A stretch of 64,000 nucleotides of DNA from Nonlabens sp. (GCA_020630715.1 JAHDIQ010000001.1:368513-432512); one strand, 5' to 3'; positions 52,290 to 61,535 are shown, numbered from the stretch's first letter. Notes: generated from the sequence alone by a model not told the origin. Program-made: numbers and translations.

Positions 52290-52724
52290 CTACAATTCCA
52301 TCACCATGGCTTGATGCGGTATGCCATCTTCCAGATATTCCTCGCCAGTTGCTATAAAGCCTAGGTCAGTATAAAATTTATCTAGGTAACACTGCGCTGA
52401 TATTTTAATAGAAGGATATCCTTGAGATTTACAATAATCTATACTCGCGGTCATGATTTCCTGACCGTAAGATTTACCACGATGTTGTGGACTCACTACT
52501 ACTCTACCTATACTAGCTTGTTCAAAATAATCACCTTGCTTAAAGAATCGCGTATAGGCAACTAATTGATTATTTACATAACCCATGATATGAATCGCTT
52601 TTTGATCTTTACCATCTAAATCCTGATACACACAATCTTGTTCTACTACAAAAACTTCAGAGCGTAATTGAAGAATTTGATACAGCTGTTTTGTAATTAA
52701 TGCATCAAATGAAAGCTTTGTAAT
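52290..52724 (-). CDS. ElaA-like GNAT acetyltransferase lacking a standard start codon
   Basis: The family consensus of ElaA ('LYxILQLRSEVFVVEQxCxYQDLDGKD') is present in full. About 31 residues upstream of a GTG at 52631 are in frame and conserved ('KQLYQILQLRSEVFVVEQDC'). However, no ATG, GTG or TTG precedes them; only ATT (52724) or ATA (52742) is available before the frame is closed. I give the span from the ATT, whose protein would have 144 residues, near the family length. The acetyl-CoA motif 'VVSPQHRGKSYGQEIM' is intact. Either a rare ATT/ATA start is used or the start was lost by mutation or sequencing error. The shorter GTG version would lack the first strand and helix. Confidence 0.7.
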   Translation of the reverse strand: MTKLSFDALITKQLYQILQLRSEVFVVEQDCVYQDLDGKDQKAIHIMGYVNNQLVAYTRFFKQGDYFEQASIGRVVVSPQHRGKSYGQEIMTASIDYCKSQGYPSIKISAQCYLDKFYTDLGFIATGEEYLEDGIPHQAMVMEL

Positions 52725-53031
52725 GTTTAAATTATCTGCTATGTGACTATAATTAAATGGTTAAGGAAAAGGAGATTCCAGATATAATCTTGCTAAAAGT
52801 ACTTCAAAAAGCATCGGGAACACTAATACTTTATAATTAAATGATTTGTAATTAGTAATAATTAAGGTTATGATCGTAAAAACAGGTAGTAGAACGTTTT
52901 TATTTTTTAAATCTAAGGGTTTAATTGAAAAGATCAATTAAAATTTTGAATTTTGAATACATTTTATGTTAAACCACTTCATGGTGCACAGTGCACATGT
53001 TTTGATATTAGTAACCAGAAATAATTAACCT
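52725..53031. other. spacer upstream of the giant secreted protein gene
   Basis: 307 bases, very AT-rich, with no gene seen. The only notable sequence is GTGCACaGTGCAC at 52984-52996, two GTGCAC palindromes one base apart, 36 bases before the predicted TTG start; it may be an operator. Confidence 0.5.
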
Positions 53032-56000
53032 TTGATTAAAACGAAGATCATAAATTTTACGGAGATCAAAAAAAATCTTGTTTTTATATTGTTTCTATTA
53101 AGTTTACTTAATGGTTATAGTCAAGATTCTTTTTTAATAACGTTTCCATCTGCACCTGATGATATAACCTCATGCAGTTCATCTGGATTGTTAACAGTAA
53201 GGATGACCGTGATTACCGCGTCAACGACTGGTGCATCTGCTAGAATCAATTTCCCAAACAATGTTAACTACGTTACTGGTTCAATTAATACCACCTCAGG
53301 AAATTTTTCTTTGCAAGATGATAATGTTAGTAATTTAAACTCGCCAACATTTATCACCATAGCATCTAATAATGTTTTAAATATAGGTGATTTTACAGAG
53401 TTTACGGTTGAAAGAATTTCAATTTGTGGCGCACCTAATAATGATAACGATGAGGTAATAGGCTCTATTTCAGGCGCTAATGATGTTTCAAACTCTTCTG
53501 GAGTTTACAACATATTAAAACCTTTTATTACCATCAATGCTCCTAGCAATATAGTTAATGCTACTATTGGAGCTAGTTACGATCGTGATTTTACCATTGT
53601 AAATTCTGGCTTAGGATGTACTGATGATGTTTATTTTGACATAGATTATGGATCCTCAGGTTATCAACATAACAGCATTACTTTAGATCCTAGTGGTTTA
53701 AATATTATTTTAACACCTCTTAGTAATACGGGTAATATTTATCATTATTTAGTAAATAATACTAACTTAAATCCAGCTGGGTTTTGTAATGGTGATATTC
53801 TAGAATTGAGAGAAAATATTATTTTGACCTCTTGCCCTACTGATGATACTTCTTATTACACAGGATGGGGTTGTGCTGCACCACGAGCAGACTGGTGTGC
53901 GGTAAGCACCACTACAGGTACGGTAACCATGGCGTCAGGAGTGCCTAATATAGGTGTTTCAGCTTTAAATGTTATACAGCATTCTAATTTTGATGATCCT
54001 GCGATCTATGAATTGACCTATACAAATACTGGTACAGAAGCACTGCCTGGTGCTGGTACAGCTTTTAATTTTATACAGACTATGGCGCTTACCTTTGGGC
54101 AGGCAAATGTCATACGTAGAAATTTAGCATATCAAAATTTTCAATTATCAGACGGTGCTGGTGGGTTTACAGCACTTACTTTTACAGGAGGAACTGGGGC
54201 TATTTCTGTAAATAAAACACCAGCAGTCATAGATATGAGTCAGTTAACGGCTAGTAGCGGTTCTGGCTTTATAGATGCAGATGGTGATGGTCAATTTGAT
54301 GACCTACCAGTGGGAGCTTCTTTTACCTTACGTTTTGAAATATTAGTAGATTGTGATGAAGCTTGTGGGACACAAAACCTCTCAGGAACAACTCGTTTTT
54401 TCAGTACGTTTACAGATCAGTGTGATACTTTAATCAATTCTCAGACCACCCAGCCTACTGGTGGTACCGCACCTAATTTTGAAAATAGACATCCCTTTAC
54501 ATCTTCATCAGTAAACGTTCCAGCAAATGTTTTAGATGGTGTTCAGTTTACGGTGAGAGTAGAGGCAAATAGAAATTTCGCTCTAGAGTTTTATGATTGT
54601 CCTACAAATCAAACTACGATTAATTTTCAAATCCCTAAAGGTTATACAGCTTCTGCGGGTAGGTTTTTTAATAATTTTACATCATCAACTAACTCTCCTT
54701 CTTTGACTGTGATCCCAGGCACTGGTGATTATGATACCGTCTTGGTTTCTGGCGCAGCTGGCAGTGCGGCTAATTTAGAGTTTATTGCGGCAGAGATTGA
54801 TTTAACATTAGATTGTGCATCATTTCCTAATGAGCTGCCTATCACCTATACTTATGAGTATGAATGTGATGCAGGAGCGACTAATTCTTGCGTCCAGATT
54901 CTGGATTGTGGTAGTTATGAGCCTAATACACAATGTCCTGCTCCTTGTCCAGAAGGTGGTTTAACCATGTTACGTAGTGATTTTGAACGACAAACTACTG
55001 GTTATGTGAGCCCATACGACTCTTCTATGCGAGCAGATATTACTACACTATCAGATGCACAACTGAATATAGTTGCTGCTTTTGATGAGGTTAAAGGTGT
55101 TTTTGATGGTGAGTTAAAAGTACGTACAGATCCTGGAGTGTTAACTGAGCATTTTTATCGATTAACTTACCCGCAAATAGGTGCGGCTAATGTTTTAGTG
55201 CCTGGCGCAGCCGTTCTTACTCTTACACCATCTGGTGGTGGTGCGCCTACCAGCTGTAATCTAGCTTCGCCTGCTAGTGACAGTGTTGTAGCAGGAAATC
55301 ACGTGATTTTATATAACTTATCTGCTTGTGGTATAGCTACTGCTGGAGATTTAGTTACTCTTGAAGTGGACTTCACGGTTGTAGATAATCCTAATTTAGA
55401 GGTGTTACCTACTCAGGTTCCCGAACTCATATCAGAATTTTTCTCGCGTACAACACCTACCAGTGCAGAGTTTAGTTGCTCTACTTTTTCTGGGGACTTA
55501 CGTGCCCATAGGATAGGGATTAATAATTTATTCGTATCAACTGGTGATGTAGAAAATACAGGATGTACTAATTATCAGGTAACTAATTCTATAAGTAATG
55601 AAGAAGGTGTCTCTGTTCGGGATGTTTATCCTGGCGAGGTACGTTCACAGGGAATTGTAGAATCTATTGTGATAGAGATTTTAAATGAAGACGCTTTTAA
55701 TGGATTGTTTCAAATGGTCTGGACAGGTAGTGTTGAAGATGGGCTTGTCGGGTCAACAGCATTTGATTTAAGTCCTTTTGTGGTGCTTTCAAATAATGAT
55801 AAAACGGCAACAATTACAAACGATGGTACCTGGCCGTTATCTGAGTATTCTTCTGGTGGTACAACTAGAGTTCATGTATTTAGATACAACTTTACTACGA
55901 GTTGCGCTACCGTCAGTGATGGAAATATCAGGTTTAGATATAATTATAAAGAAGATGGTTATGCCTTGCAGGTAAATCAATCTGATATCGCTAAAGTGGG

Positions 56001-58050
56001 TGAAGAGCGAGTACTTACTACCTTAGGTGAGCTAAGTGTAATCAATTTATCTAGTACTATTGATGCAACACAACTTCTAGAATCCGTTGATTTTAGATTA
56101 GAATCCTTAAACTCAAATGCAGTACCATACACTTGGGTAGCGATTCCTAATGCGCCTGGCGTAAGTGTACAATCGGTAACAGAAATATCGTCTGGAACAG
56201 TGTTAACACCTACTGCTTACGCAAATGGAGTATGGTTTCCACTAGATGCTGCTGGTCTTTTTGGTGGTGCGACAGAGGATTATCGAATTGAATTTACCTA
56301 TACTAATTGTAACCCTTTTACTTTCAACATACTTGCTGGATGGGATTGTAACTCCTTTCCCAGTGATCCACTAAGTGCTTGCGATCCTATAGAAGGAGTA
56401 ATATCGGTGATACCACAAAATGGAAATATTGAAATCATACCCATTACGCAACCTACAAATATTGATTTGTGTACACCTAATTCTTATGAATATCAATATT
56501 TATCTAATGGTAATGGAACGGTGAATTCAACCTTATTTCAAGTGATTACTCCTACAGGTTTAAATCTTGACAATTCAACGGTAAGAGTGGAATACCCGAT
56601 AGGGTCTGGAAACATTGAACAACTAGCTGTAACGACAAACTTAAATGAAAATTCGATTGATTTAAGTACTCATTCTAATTTTCCTAATAGTGGAAACATA
56701 CCTGGATTATTAACAGATTCTGGAAATTCTAATGTAAGGGCTTTTAATATTAGTTTTGATTTAACAGCAACTTGTGAATTCACGGCTGGTGATAATTTTC
56801 AGCTATCATTAAGTGCAAATAATTTGTGTGGATCTACTTCAAATGGTTCTAACATGATCACTACAACACCTAATATTAATATTAATGGTGTAGATTCTTT
56901 ATATTCTGTTTCACATGACTTACAAATAGATTCAGGAAACTTTACAACTTGTGCTGGTACTTTAGAATTATTAGGAAAGGGCACTATTATTTCCTCTGGA
57001 AGCCTTACGGGGAGCAATGGTTTTATGGATATCGAAATTATTCCAGGTTACGAGTATGTGAGTTTCACGCCTACAACTGGAACTTTTCAGCCTACTTTAT
57101 TATCTATAAATACTAATATCGCTGGTCAAGATGTGGTTAGATTATCGATACCATCAGGCATGTCATCAGGAAATAGTTTTGGTTATACCTTAGAAATTAA
57201 AGAAGACTTAACCAGTCCAGCAGCGTGTGGTAATAATATGATAAAAGTTACTTCAAATGATCAGATAGGGAATACACCTTGTGTTTTAGAACCATCTAAC
57301 TTTTGTGATACTTCTCCTGTAATAACTGGTGAAAAAGAATTTGACTTTACTGTAGAAAGAGCAAATTTAGAAATAAGCTTATCTGATATCACAGCCACAG
57401 TAAATGGATCTAATGAAGATGTGACTTTAAATTATGATGTAGATAACACATCTGTTACAGTCGATAGTTCTTTAAATACGATTGTACAGGTGTATAGAGA
57501 TGTAAATGAAAATGGTGTTTTTGATTCTGGAACAGACATATTAATTACCACTGATACTTTACCTAATAGTATTAATGCAGGAACCTCCATTAGTGCATCT
57601 ATCACCTACACTGTAAATCCAAGTGATAGTTGTAAGCCTTTACTGCTAATGATTAACCGCTCTGCTAATCCGTGTATATGTAATACATCTACTCTGGCTA
57701 TTAATCCACCTACTATCTTAAATGGTATTGCAGGATCAGACTTGACTATTTGTGAGTCAGAAGCTTTAATATTAGGTCATACTAATAATACCTCCTACAA
57801 TTATCGATGGATAGGACTATCAAATGATCTTGATTTTTTAAGTAACACTAGCACAGCACAGCCTGAATTTAAATATACCGGTTCAAGATTAACAGCTTCT
57901 AGAACTATTAATTACACCTTAGAGGTAACAAAACCTGATGGATGTACCTCAACGGACGATGTGATAATAACAATTAATCCTCAAGATGGTTCTGTATCTA
58001 GTTGCAATTGCAATGCAGGAGCAGCAGATGCGCCCATGCTAGGAAACTAA
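53032..58050 (+). CDS. giant secreted protein, 1672 aa, unknown family
   Basis: The protein starts at a TTG (53032) because no Met is found until about residue 57. Residues about 14-30 ('NLVFILFLLSLLNGYSQ') form the signal peptide, which supports this start. The rest is Ser/Thr/Asn-rich beta sequence with many Cys pairs. Recurring phrases such as 'LELREN', 'FTLRFEILVDC' and 'LEVDFTVVDN' suggest tandem DUF11/CARDB-like immunoglobulin folds. Near the C-terminus the repeated 'TCESEALILGHTNN' region resembles a PKD-like domain, and it ends 'SSCNCNAGAADAPMLGN' without an evident T9SS sorting domain. It is probably a surface or matrix protein. It is followed by two paralogous secreted proteins after 10 bases. 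No palindrome occurs in this gene. Confidence 0.75.
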   Translation: MIKTKIINFTEIKKNLVFILFLLSLLNGYSQDSFLITFPSAPDDITSCSSSGLLTVRMTVITASTTGASARINFPNNVNYVTGSINTTSGNFSLQDDNVSNLNSPTFITIASNNVLNIGDFTEFTVERISICGAPNNDNDEVIGSISGANDVSNSSGVYNILKPFITINAPSNIVNATIGASYDRDFTIVNSGLGCTDDVYFDIDYGSSGYQHNSITLDPSGLNIILTPLSNTGNIYHYLVNNTNLNPAGFCNGDILELRENIILTSCPTDDTSYYTGWGCAAPRADWCAVSTTTGTVTMASGVPNIGVSALNVIQHSNFDDPAIYELTYTNTGTEALPGAGTAFNFIQTMALTFGQANVIRRNLAYQNFQLSDGAGGFTALTFTGGTGAISVNKTPAVIDMSQLTASSGSGFIDADGDGQFDDLPVGASFTLRFEILVDCDEACGTQNLSGTTRFFSTFTDQCDTLINSQTTQPTGGTAPNFENRHPFTSSSVNVPANVLDGVQFTVRVEANRNFALEFYDCPTNQTTINFQIPKGYTASAGRFFNNFTSSTNSPSLTVIPGTGDYDTVLVSGAAGSAANLEFIAAEIDLTLDCASFPNELPITYTYEYECDAGATNSCVQILDCGSYEPNTQCPAPCPEGGLTMLRSDFERQTTGYVSPYDSSMRADITTLSDAQLNIVAAFDEVKGVFDGELKVRTDPGVLTEHFYRLTYPQIGAANVLVPGAAVLTLTPSGGGAPTSCNLASPASDSVVAGNHVILYNLSACGIATAGDLVTLEVDFTVVDNPNLEVLPTQVPELISEFFSRTTPTSAEFSCSTFSGDLRAHRIGINNLFVSTGDVENTGCTNYQVTNSISNEEGVSVRDVYPGEVRSQGIVESIVIEILNEDAFNGLFQMVWTGSVEDGLVGSTAFDLSPFVVLSNNDKTATITNDGTWPLSEYSSGGTTRVHVFRYNFTTSCATVSDGNIRFRYNYKEDGYALQVNQSDIAKVGEERVLTTLGELSVINLSSTIDATQLLESVDFRLESLNSNAVPYTWVAIPNAPGVSVQSVTEISSGTVLTPTAYANGVWFPLDAAGLFGGATEDYRIEFTYTNCNPFTFNILAGWDCNSFPSDPLSACDPIEGVISVIPQNGNIEIIPITQPTNIDLCTPNSYEYQYLSNGNGTVNSTLFQVITPTGLNLDNSTVRVEYPIGSGNIEQLAVTTNLNENSIDLSTHSNFPNSGNIPGLLTDSGNSNVRAFNISFDLTATCEFTAGDNFQLSLSANNLCGSTSNGSNMITTTPNININGVDSLYSVSHDLQIDSGNFTTCAGTLELLGKGTIISSGSLTGSNGFMDIEIIPGYEYVSFTPTTGTFQPTLLSINTNIAGQDVVRLSIPSGMSSGNSFGYTLEIKEDLTSPAACGNNMIKVTSNDQIGNTPCVLEPSNFCDTSPVITGEKEFDFTVERANLEISLSDITATVNGSNEDVTLNYDVDNTSVTVDSSLNTIVQVYRDVNENGVFDSGTDILITTDTLPNSINAGTSISASITYTVNPSDSCKPLLLMINRSANPCICNTSTLAINPPTILNGIAGSDLTICESEALILGHTNNTSYNYRWIGLSNDLDFLSNTSTAQPEFKYTGSRLTASRTINYTLEVTKPDGCTSTDDVIITINPQDGSVSSCNCNAGAADAPMLGN

Positions 58051-58060
58051 AAATAACATT

Positions 58061-58759
58061 ATGAAAAACATAATTCTTTATATTAATATTCTATTAAGTA
58101 GTATTTGCTTTAGTCAGGTAGGTATTAATACTAATAATCCACAGGAAACGCTACATGTCGCAGGTGCAAATAGTAATATTAGGGTAGAAGGGCTTAATAG
58201 TACTAACAATAGTAATAATTTAGGTGGTACTGATAATTACAATTTAATGGTAGATGAAGATGGTAATTTAAGTGTAGGAAAACAATCTGGTTTATTGATT
58301 TCAAATAATAAATTAAACACTCCCGTAAACTTAATTACTGGTTCAAATTCAGAACTAAATGCCGCTCAATTATATCAAGAAAACTTTACATTATCCCAAA
58401 GAGCAATTGTCGTTATCACCTACCATATAAGCATAGAATTTAAACAAACTAATGGAACTGGTGAAGTTAAAGACGGTAGGGCAAAAATAGCTCACAATTA
58501 TTTTTACTTAGGAAATGGTACTGTACCAAATACAACCAAAGCCTACGGAATGTCTAGTATTGTTTACTCTAACTATTTAGATGACGCTGCTGCTGGATCA
58601 TTAATTAACGCACACACAGAAATTATACCCTTAAATGCAGGAACCTATAGCATTCACATGCAGGGTGCAGTTTTTGGTGGAGGATTAAGCAGCGATGCTG
58701 CATTTTCAGCAAATTTTGGTAATGGTGACAGAATTGATGTTTCAGTAATATATCTATAA
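58061..58759 (+). CDS. secreted protein with 'VGINTNNP..LHVAG' motif, paralogue 1
   Basis: This 232-residue protein has a signal peptide ('MKNIILYINILLSSICFSQ') and the start 'VGINTNNPQETLHVAG', a motif seen in many Bacteroidota surface and tail-fibre-like proteins. The C-terminal half (about 100-232) is a beta-sandwich: 'LYQENFTLSQRAIVVITYHISIEF', 'NYFYLGNG', 'SIHMQGAVFGGG' and 'VIYL'. It is similar to the following gene over this half. It starts 10 bases after the giant gene, so it is likely co-transcribed and co-exported. Confidence 0.78.
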   Translation: MKNIILYINILLSSICFSQVGINTNNPQETLHVAGANSNIRVEGLNSTNNSNNLGGTDNYNLMVDEDGNLSVGKQSGLLISNNKLNTPVNLITGSNSELNAAQLYQENFTLSQRAIVVITYHISIEFKQTNGTGEVKDGRAKIAHNYFYLGNGTVPNTTKAYGMSSIVYSNYLDDAAAGSLINAHTEIIPLNAGTYSIHMQGAVFGGGLSSDAAFSANFGNGDRIDVSVIYL

Positions 58760-58760
58760 G

Positions 58761-59462
58761 ATGAAAAGCGTAATAATCATTCTTTTAATGTTCATACACG
58801 CAACTGTGCTGTCACAGTTAGGTGTTAACACAAATAATCCACTAGCTGATGTGCACGTTGCTGGTCAAAACAGTATGTTACGTGTAGATGGTTTAAATAA
58901 TATAAATAATCCTAATAACCTCGGTAATTCAGAATTTTACAACTTAAGCGTTGATGGTGATGGATCATTTAAAGTAAGTCCACAATCAGGTTTATTAAGC
59001 TCTGATATTAACTTAACGTCTGGTAATAGTATTATTCAATCTGCAACAAACTCAGATTTTAATAATGCTTCCCTATATCAAAAAAATTTCACCCTTAGCA
59101 ATCGTGCGCTAGTTGTAATAAGTTATACCATCTCAATCGAGTTTAAAAGTTTTAATGGCTTAAGTAATATTAATGATGGTCGTACAAAAGTCGCACAAAA
59201 TTATTTCTATTTAGGAGATGGCGTCAATGAAGATACCAGTAAAACCTACGGAATTTCAAGTTGTAGCTATTCAAATTACACCTGTGACACGGCAACAGGT
59301 TATGTTTATAATTCAAGATCTATAATGGTACCTTTAGAAGCAGGAACACATAGTATTCATATGAAAGGTGCTGTTTTTGGTGGTGGAATAACTTCAAATG
59401 CATCCTTTAGTGGAATCTTTGGAGCAAATGATAGACTAGATATTCAGGTTATTTACTTGTAA
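58761..59462 (+). CDS. secreted protein, paralogue 2 of the pair
   Basis: This 233-residue protein begins 1 base after paralogue 1's stop. It has a signal peptide ('MKSVIIILLMFIHATVLSQ'), 'LGVNTNNPLADVHVAG' and a C-terminal half very like its neighbour ('LYQKNFTLSNRALVVISYTISIEF', 'NYFYLGDG', 'SIHMKGAVFGGG', 'VIYL'). By eye over half of the positions of the C-terminal half are identical. The middle is more variable. The pair arose by tandem duplication. Function unknown; secretion together with the giant protein suggests a common surface structure. Confidence 0.78.
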   Translation: MKSVIIILLMFIHATVLSQLGVNTNNPLADVHVAGQNSMLRVDGLNNINNPNNLGNSEFYNLSVDGDGSFKVSPQSGLLSSDINLTSGNSIIQSATNSDFNNASLYQKNFTLSNRALVVISYTISIEFKSFNGLSNINDGRTKVAQNYFYLGDGVNEDTSKTYGISSCSYSNYTCDTATGYVYNSRSIMVPLEAGTHSIHMKGAVFGGGITSNASFSGIFGANDRLDIQVIYL

Positions 59463-59466
59463 AAAT

Positions 59467-59727
59467 CTAAAACCGTTTAGGAACCACTCTAGGCTGTGGT
59501 GGCTTCACTCCTATTCTTATATCTGTGATGATTTTTTCTAGCATGTTACCAAATTCCTCGTCACCAGAAGCCATTAATTCCTGACGTCGCGCATCTAGAT
59601 CATCCAGCGTTTCTTCTTTATCTGCTTCATCAAATTCCTCTAGATCACGCCATATTTCCATCAGCTTTTTATGTGGATGTACTGCCGTGCGCAATTGATG
59701 TATGATAATAGAAGCTTCTTTTCTCAT
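59467..59727 (-). CDS. conserved hypothetical protein, 86 aa
   Basis: A small charged protein: N-terminal helix 'IIHQLRTAVHPHKKLMEIWRDLEEF', an acidic middle, and a Pro/Arg-rich end 'KPPQPRVVPKRF'. No signal or membrane segment. I do not recognise a family. It converges on the second secreted paralogue across 4 bases. Helix-rich with few hydrophobic core residues, so it may bind a partner. Confidence 0.65.
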   Translation of the reverse strand: MRKEASIIIHQLRTAVHPHKKLMEIWRDLEEFDEADKEETLDDLDARRQELMASGDEEFGNMLEKIITDIRIGVKPPQPRVVPKRF

Positions 59728-59730
59728 AGT

Positions 59731-59860
59731 ATTCTCCGCTCAGGCGGAGATCTGTTTATAGTTAATCCTAAAATTTATTCCGCGTAGTCGGAAATCGTTT
59801 TATTGTGTATCCAAATATTTATTCAATCAGGCAGGAATTTCTATGTATCCATCACCTGCA
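59731..59860. repeat. degenerate hairpin cluster
   Basis: Three small inverted repeats lie upstream of the 86-aa gene: TCTCCGCtcagGCGGAGA (about 59734-59751), ATTCCGCgtagtCGGAAAT-like (about 59776-59794) and 'AATCAGGCAGGAATT' nearby. They look like remnants of REP-like units. Confidence 0.5.
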
Positions 59861-59894
59861 TTTAATTAGTTTAAACTATTAGTCAAAAATACCA

Positions 59895-60170
59895 CTAAAT
59901 CTTACCACGATATCTTAAAGAAATACTGTTGTGATCTAATAATAATTGCTGATTTGTTTTGTAACTCTTCAATAAATGAATCACGTAATCCAGCTGTTCA
60001 TCAGTAAGATGTTTGTAAGCTGGTGATGGTACTTTATCCTTCCACTTACCACCTAAAGTATTATCCAGTGCAATACGCCAGTAACAATGATTATTAAATT
60101 GCAACAGCGGATAACGGTTCACCAGCTCGTTCCCTAAATCAAAATATTGCTGTCGTTTATTGAGATTCAT
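59895..60170 (-). CDS. conserved hypothetical protein, 91 aa
   Basis: A small protein with the recognisable segment 'NNHCYWRIALDNTLGGKWKDKV' (shortened), probably a helix-loop that binds a ligand. No signal peptide or membrane segment. I recall relatives next to rpiB in flavobacteria sometimes called acetyltransferase, but the protein is too short for a GNAT fold. It is separated from rpiB by about 100 bases that contain a palindrome. Confidence 0.65.
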   Translation of the reverse strand: MNLNKRQQYFDLGNELVNRYPLLQFNNHCYWRIALDNTLGGKWKDKVPSPAYKHLTDEQLDYVIHLLKSYKTNQQLLLDHNSISLRYRGKI

Positions 60171-60220
60171 TAAATGAAAATATAGAATTTAAATTATGGA
60201 TTATAGATGGTATGAAATTA

Positions 60221-60234
60221 GCTTTCGCGAAAGC
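60221..60234. repeat. GCTTTCGCGAAAGC palindrome, copy 10 (intergenic)
   Basis: Exact copy between rpiB and the 91-aa gene, after the rpiB stop on the minus strand. Confidence 0.95.
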
Positions 60235-60273
60235 GAAATAATAAAATTCATAGCTCACCATTCAAAAACTCAC

Positions 60274-60705
60274 CTAGGAACAAGCTATCTTATCCACACG
60301 ACGCTCATGACGTCCACCAGCAAAATCGGTATCTAAAAATGTTTCTACCATCGCAACTGCTTGCGGAATAGAAGTGAATCGTGCTGGAATACAAATCACA
60401 TTTGCATTGTTATGTTCACGAGCTAGACCAGCAATTTCTTTAGACCAGCATACGGCACCGCGTACGTTTTGGTACTTATTCACCGTCATAGAAACACCTT
60501 GTGCACTACCACAAATAACTATTCCTAAGTCTACAGTTTTATTTTGTACATCATTACCTACCTTATGGGCAAAATCTGGATAATCCACACTATCTAAGCT
60601 ATCTGTCCCATGATTAGTAACCTCATGACCTCGCTGTTGTAGCATGGCAACAATAGCACTTTTATAATCTGGTCCTGCGTGATCGTTTCCTATAGATAAT
60701 TTCAT
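60274..60705 (-). CDS. rpiB: ribose 5-phosphate isomerase B
   Basis: The 143-residue enzyme interconverts ribose 5-phosphate and ribulose 5-phosphate in the pentose phosphate pathway. The ATG at 60705 gives the consensus start 'MKLSIGNDHAGPDYK', where the phosphate-binding DHAG is visible at residues 8-11. The catalytic Cys lies in 'LGIVICGSAQGVSMTVNKY' (about 66-72). The longer frame from 60723 adds six residues not found in relatives. Divergent from rnr, across an 874-base AT-rich region. Confidence 0.94.
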   Translation of the reverse strand: MKLSIGNDHAGPDYKSAIVAMLQQRGHEVTNHGTDSLDSVDYPDFAHKVGNDVQNKTVDLGIVICGSAQGVSMTVNKYQNVRGAVCWSKEIAGLAREHNNANVICIPARFTSIPQAVAMVETFLDTDFAGGRHERRVDKIACS

Positions 60706-61231
60706 AATATAGATTTGAACCACAAAAGTAAAAGGAAATCTAACTCAATAAGGTTATAAACATGCTAGGTTTTAAACTAGTAATAAACAGCATACAACAT
60801 GTGAATAAGTGATAACAGATTTTTCTTGGATAATCCAGATAAAAAAGTCATTGATTATTTAATCGGTTATACCATAAAATAAGTTGAGTATTTTCTAGAG
60901 AGTTTTAAGTATAAATCTATAGGTAATTAACAATAATGTAGATAAGCTTCATTCAACATTTTATAGTGAATTGTAGTTATGAACAACTGTTAACTTTTTT
61001 AGAATAATTATTAATTCATAAATAGTTAGACCGTTCATTACCGTTGAATAACTAGTGATAAGTAACTATTTCTTAAGATAACTACTAATAGTGATTATAG
61101 TTTTACCGCTATTCACACTACATCATTATCATCATATTTTATTTAAAATTTTAAAAAAGTAAAAGGATGATATATGGAATGTGAATAACTCTAAAAATTA
61201 TTTAAAAAAAGAAAAAAATGGATCTAAAAAT

Positions 61232-61387
61232 CTAGCTGATGTTTTCTACAGGAGAAGAAGTAATGACTGGAGTATGAGCCTGCTCGTCATTTAATGCTTT
61301 ACTTGCAAAAAGAACCACAAACAAAAGACCTATAAGAAAGATACTTATAAATAATATAGTTGAAATAAGTGGTCTTTTTTTCTCCAT
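61232..61387 (-). CDS. small single-pass membrane protein, 51 aa
   Basis: This short frame is ATG-initiated and has a membrane segment preceded by basic residues: 'MEKKRPLISTILFISIFLIG' followed by 'LLFVVLFASK' (about residues 7-28), then a polar tail 'ALNDEQAHTPVITSSPVENIS'. The classic KKR-before-TM pattern supports an inner-membrane protein with its tail outside. Small membrane proteins of this kind regulate larger complexes. No family is recognised; a comparison with related genomes would show whether it is conserved. Confidence 0.6.
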   Translation of the reverse strand: MEKKRPLISTILFISIFLIGLLFVVLFASKALNDEQAHTPVITSSPVENIS

Positions 61388-61527
61388 TGTATAACCTTGA
61401 CTACTTAGATGACGTCAAAAGTTTTACAAAGTTACAGTATTATCTAAATAAAATGTTAAGAACATATGATTATATTGTAAATAATCAGCTATTTAGCTTT
61501 ATTAAGTTACCACTACCTTTAAAAGAT

Positions 61528-61535
61528 TAAATTTG
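61528..61535 (+). promoter_or_regulatory. -7 promoter element of rnr
   Basis: TAAATTTG (perfect TAnnTTTG) lies 44 bases before the rnr ATG. No TTG at -33 is seen. Confidence 0.5.

Noticed and set aside
53032-58050. A T9SS C-terminal sorting domain in the giant protein
   Set aside because: The last residues do not show the usual sorting-domain pattern; the end is Asn/Ala/Gly-rich with cysteines.
60937-60945. TGTAGATAA as a third DnaA box
   Set aside because: It has a change at the conserved fourth position; it was not counted.
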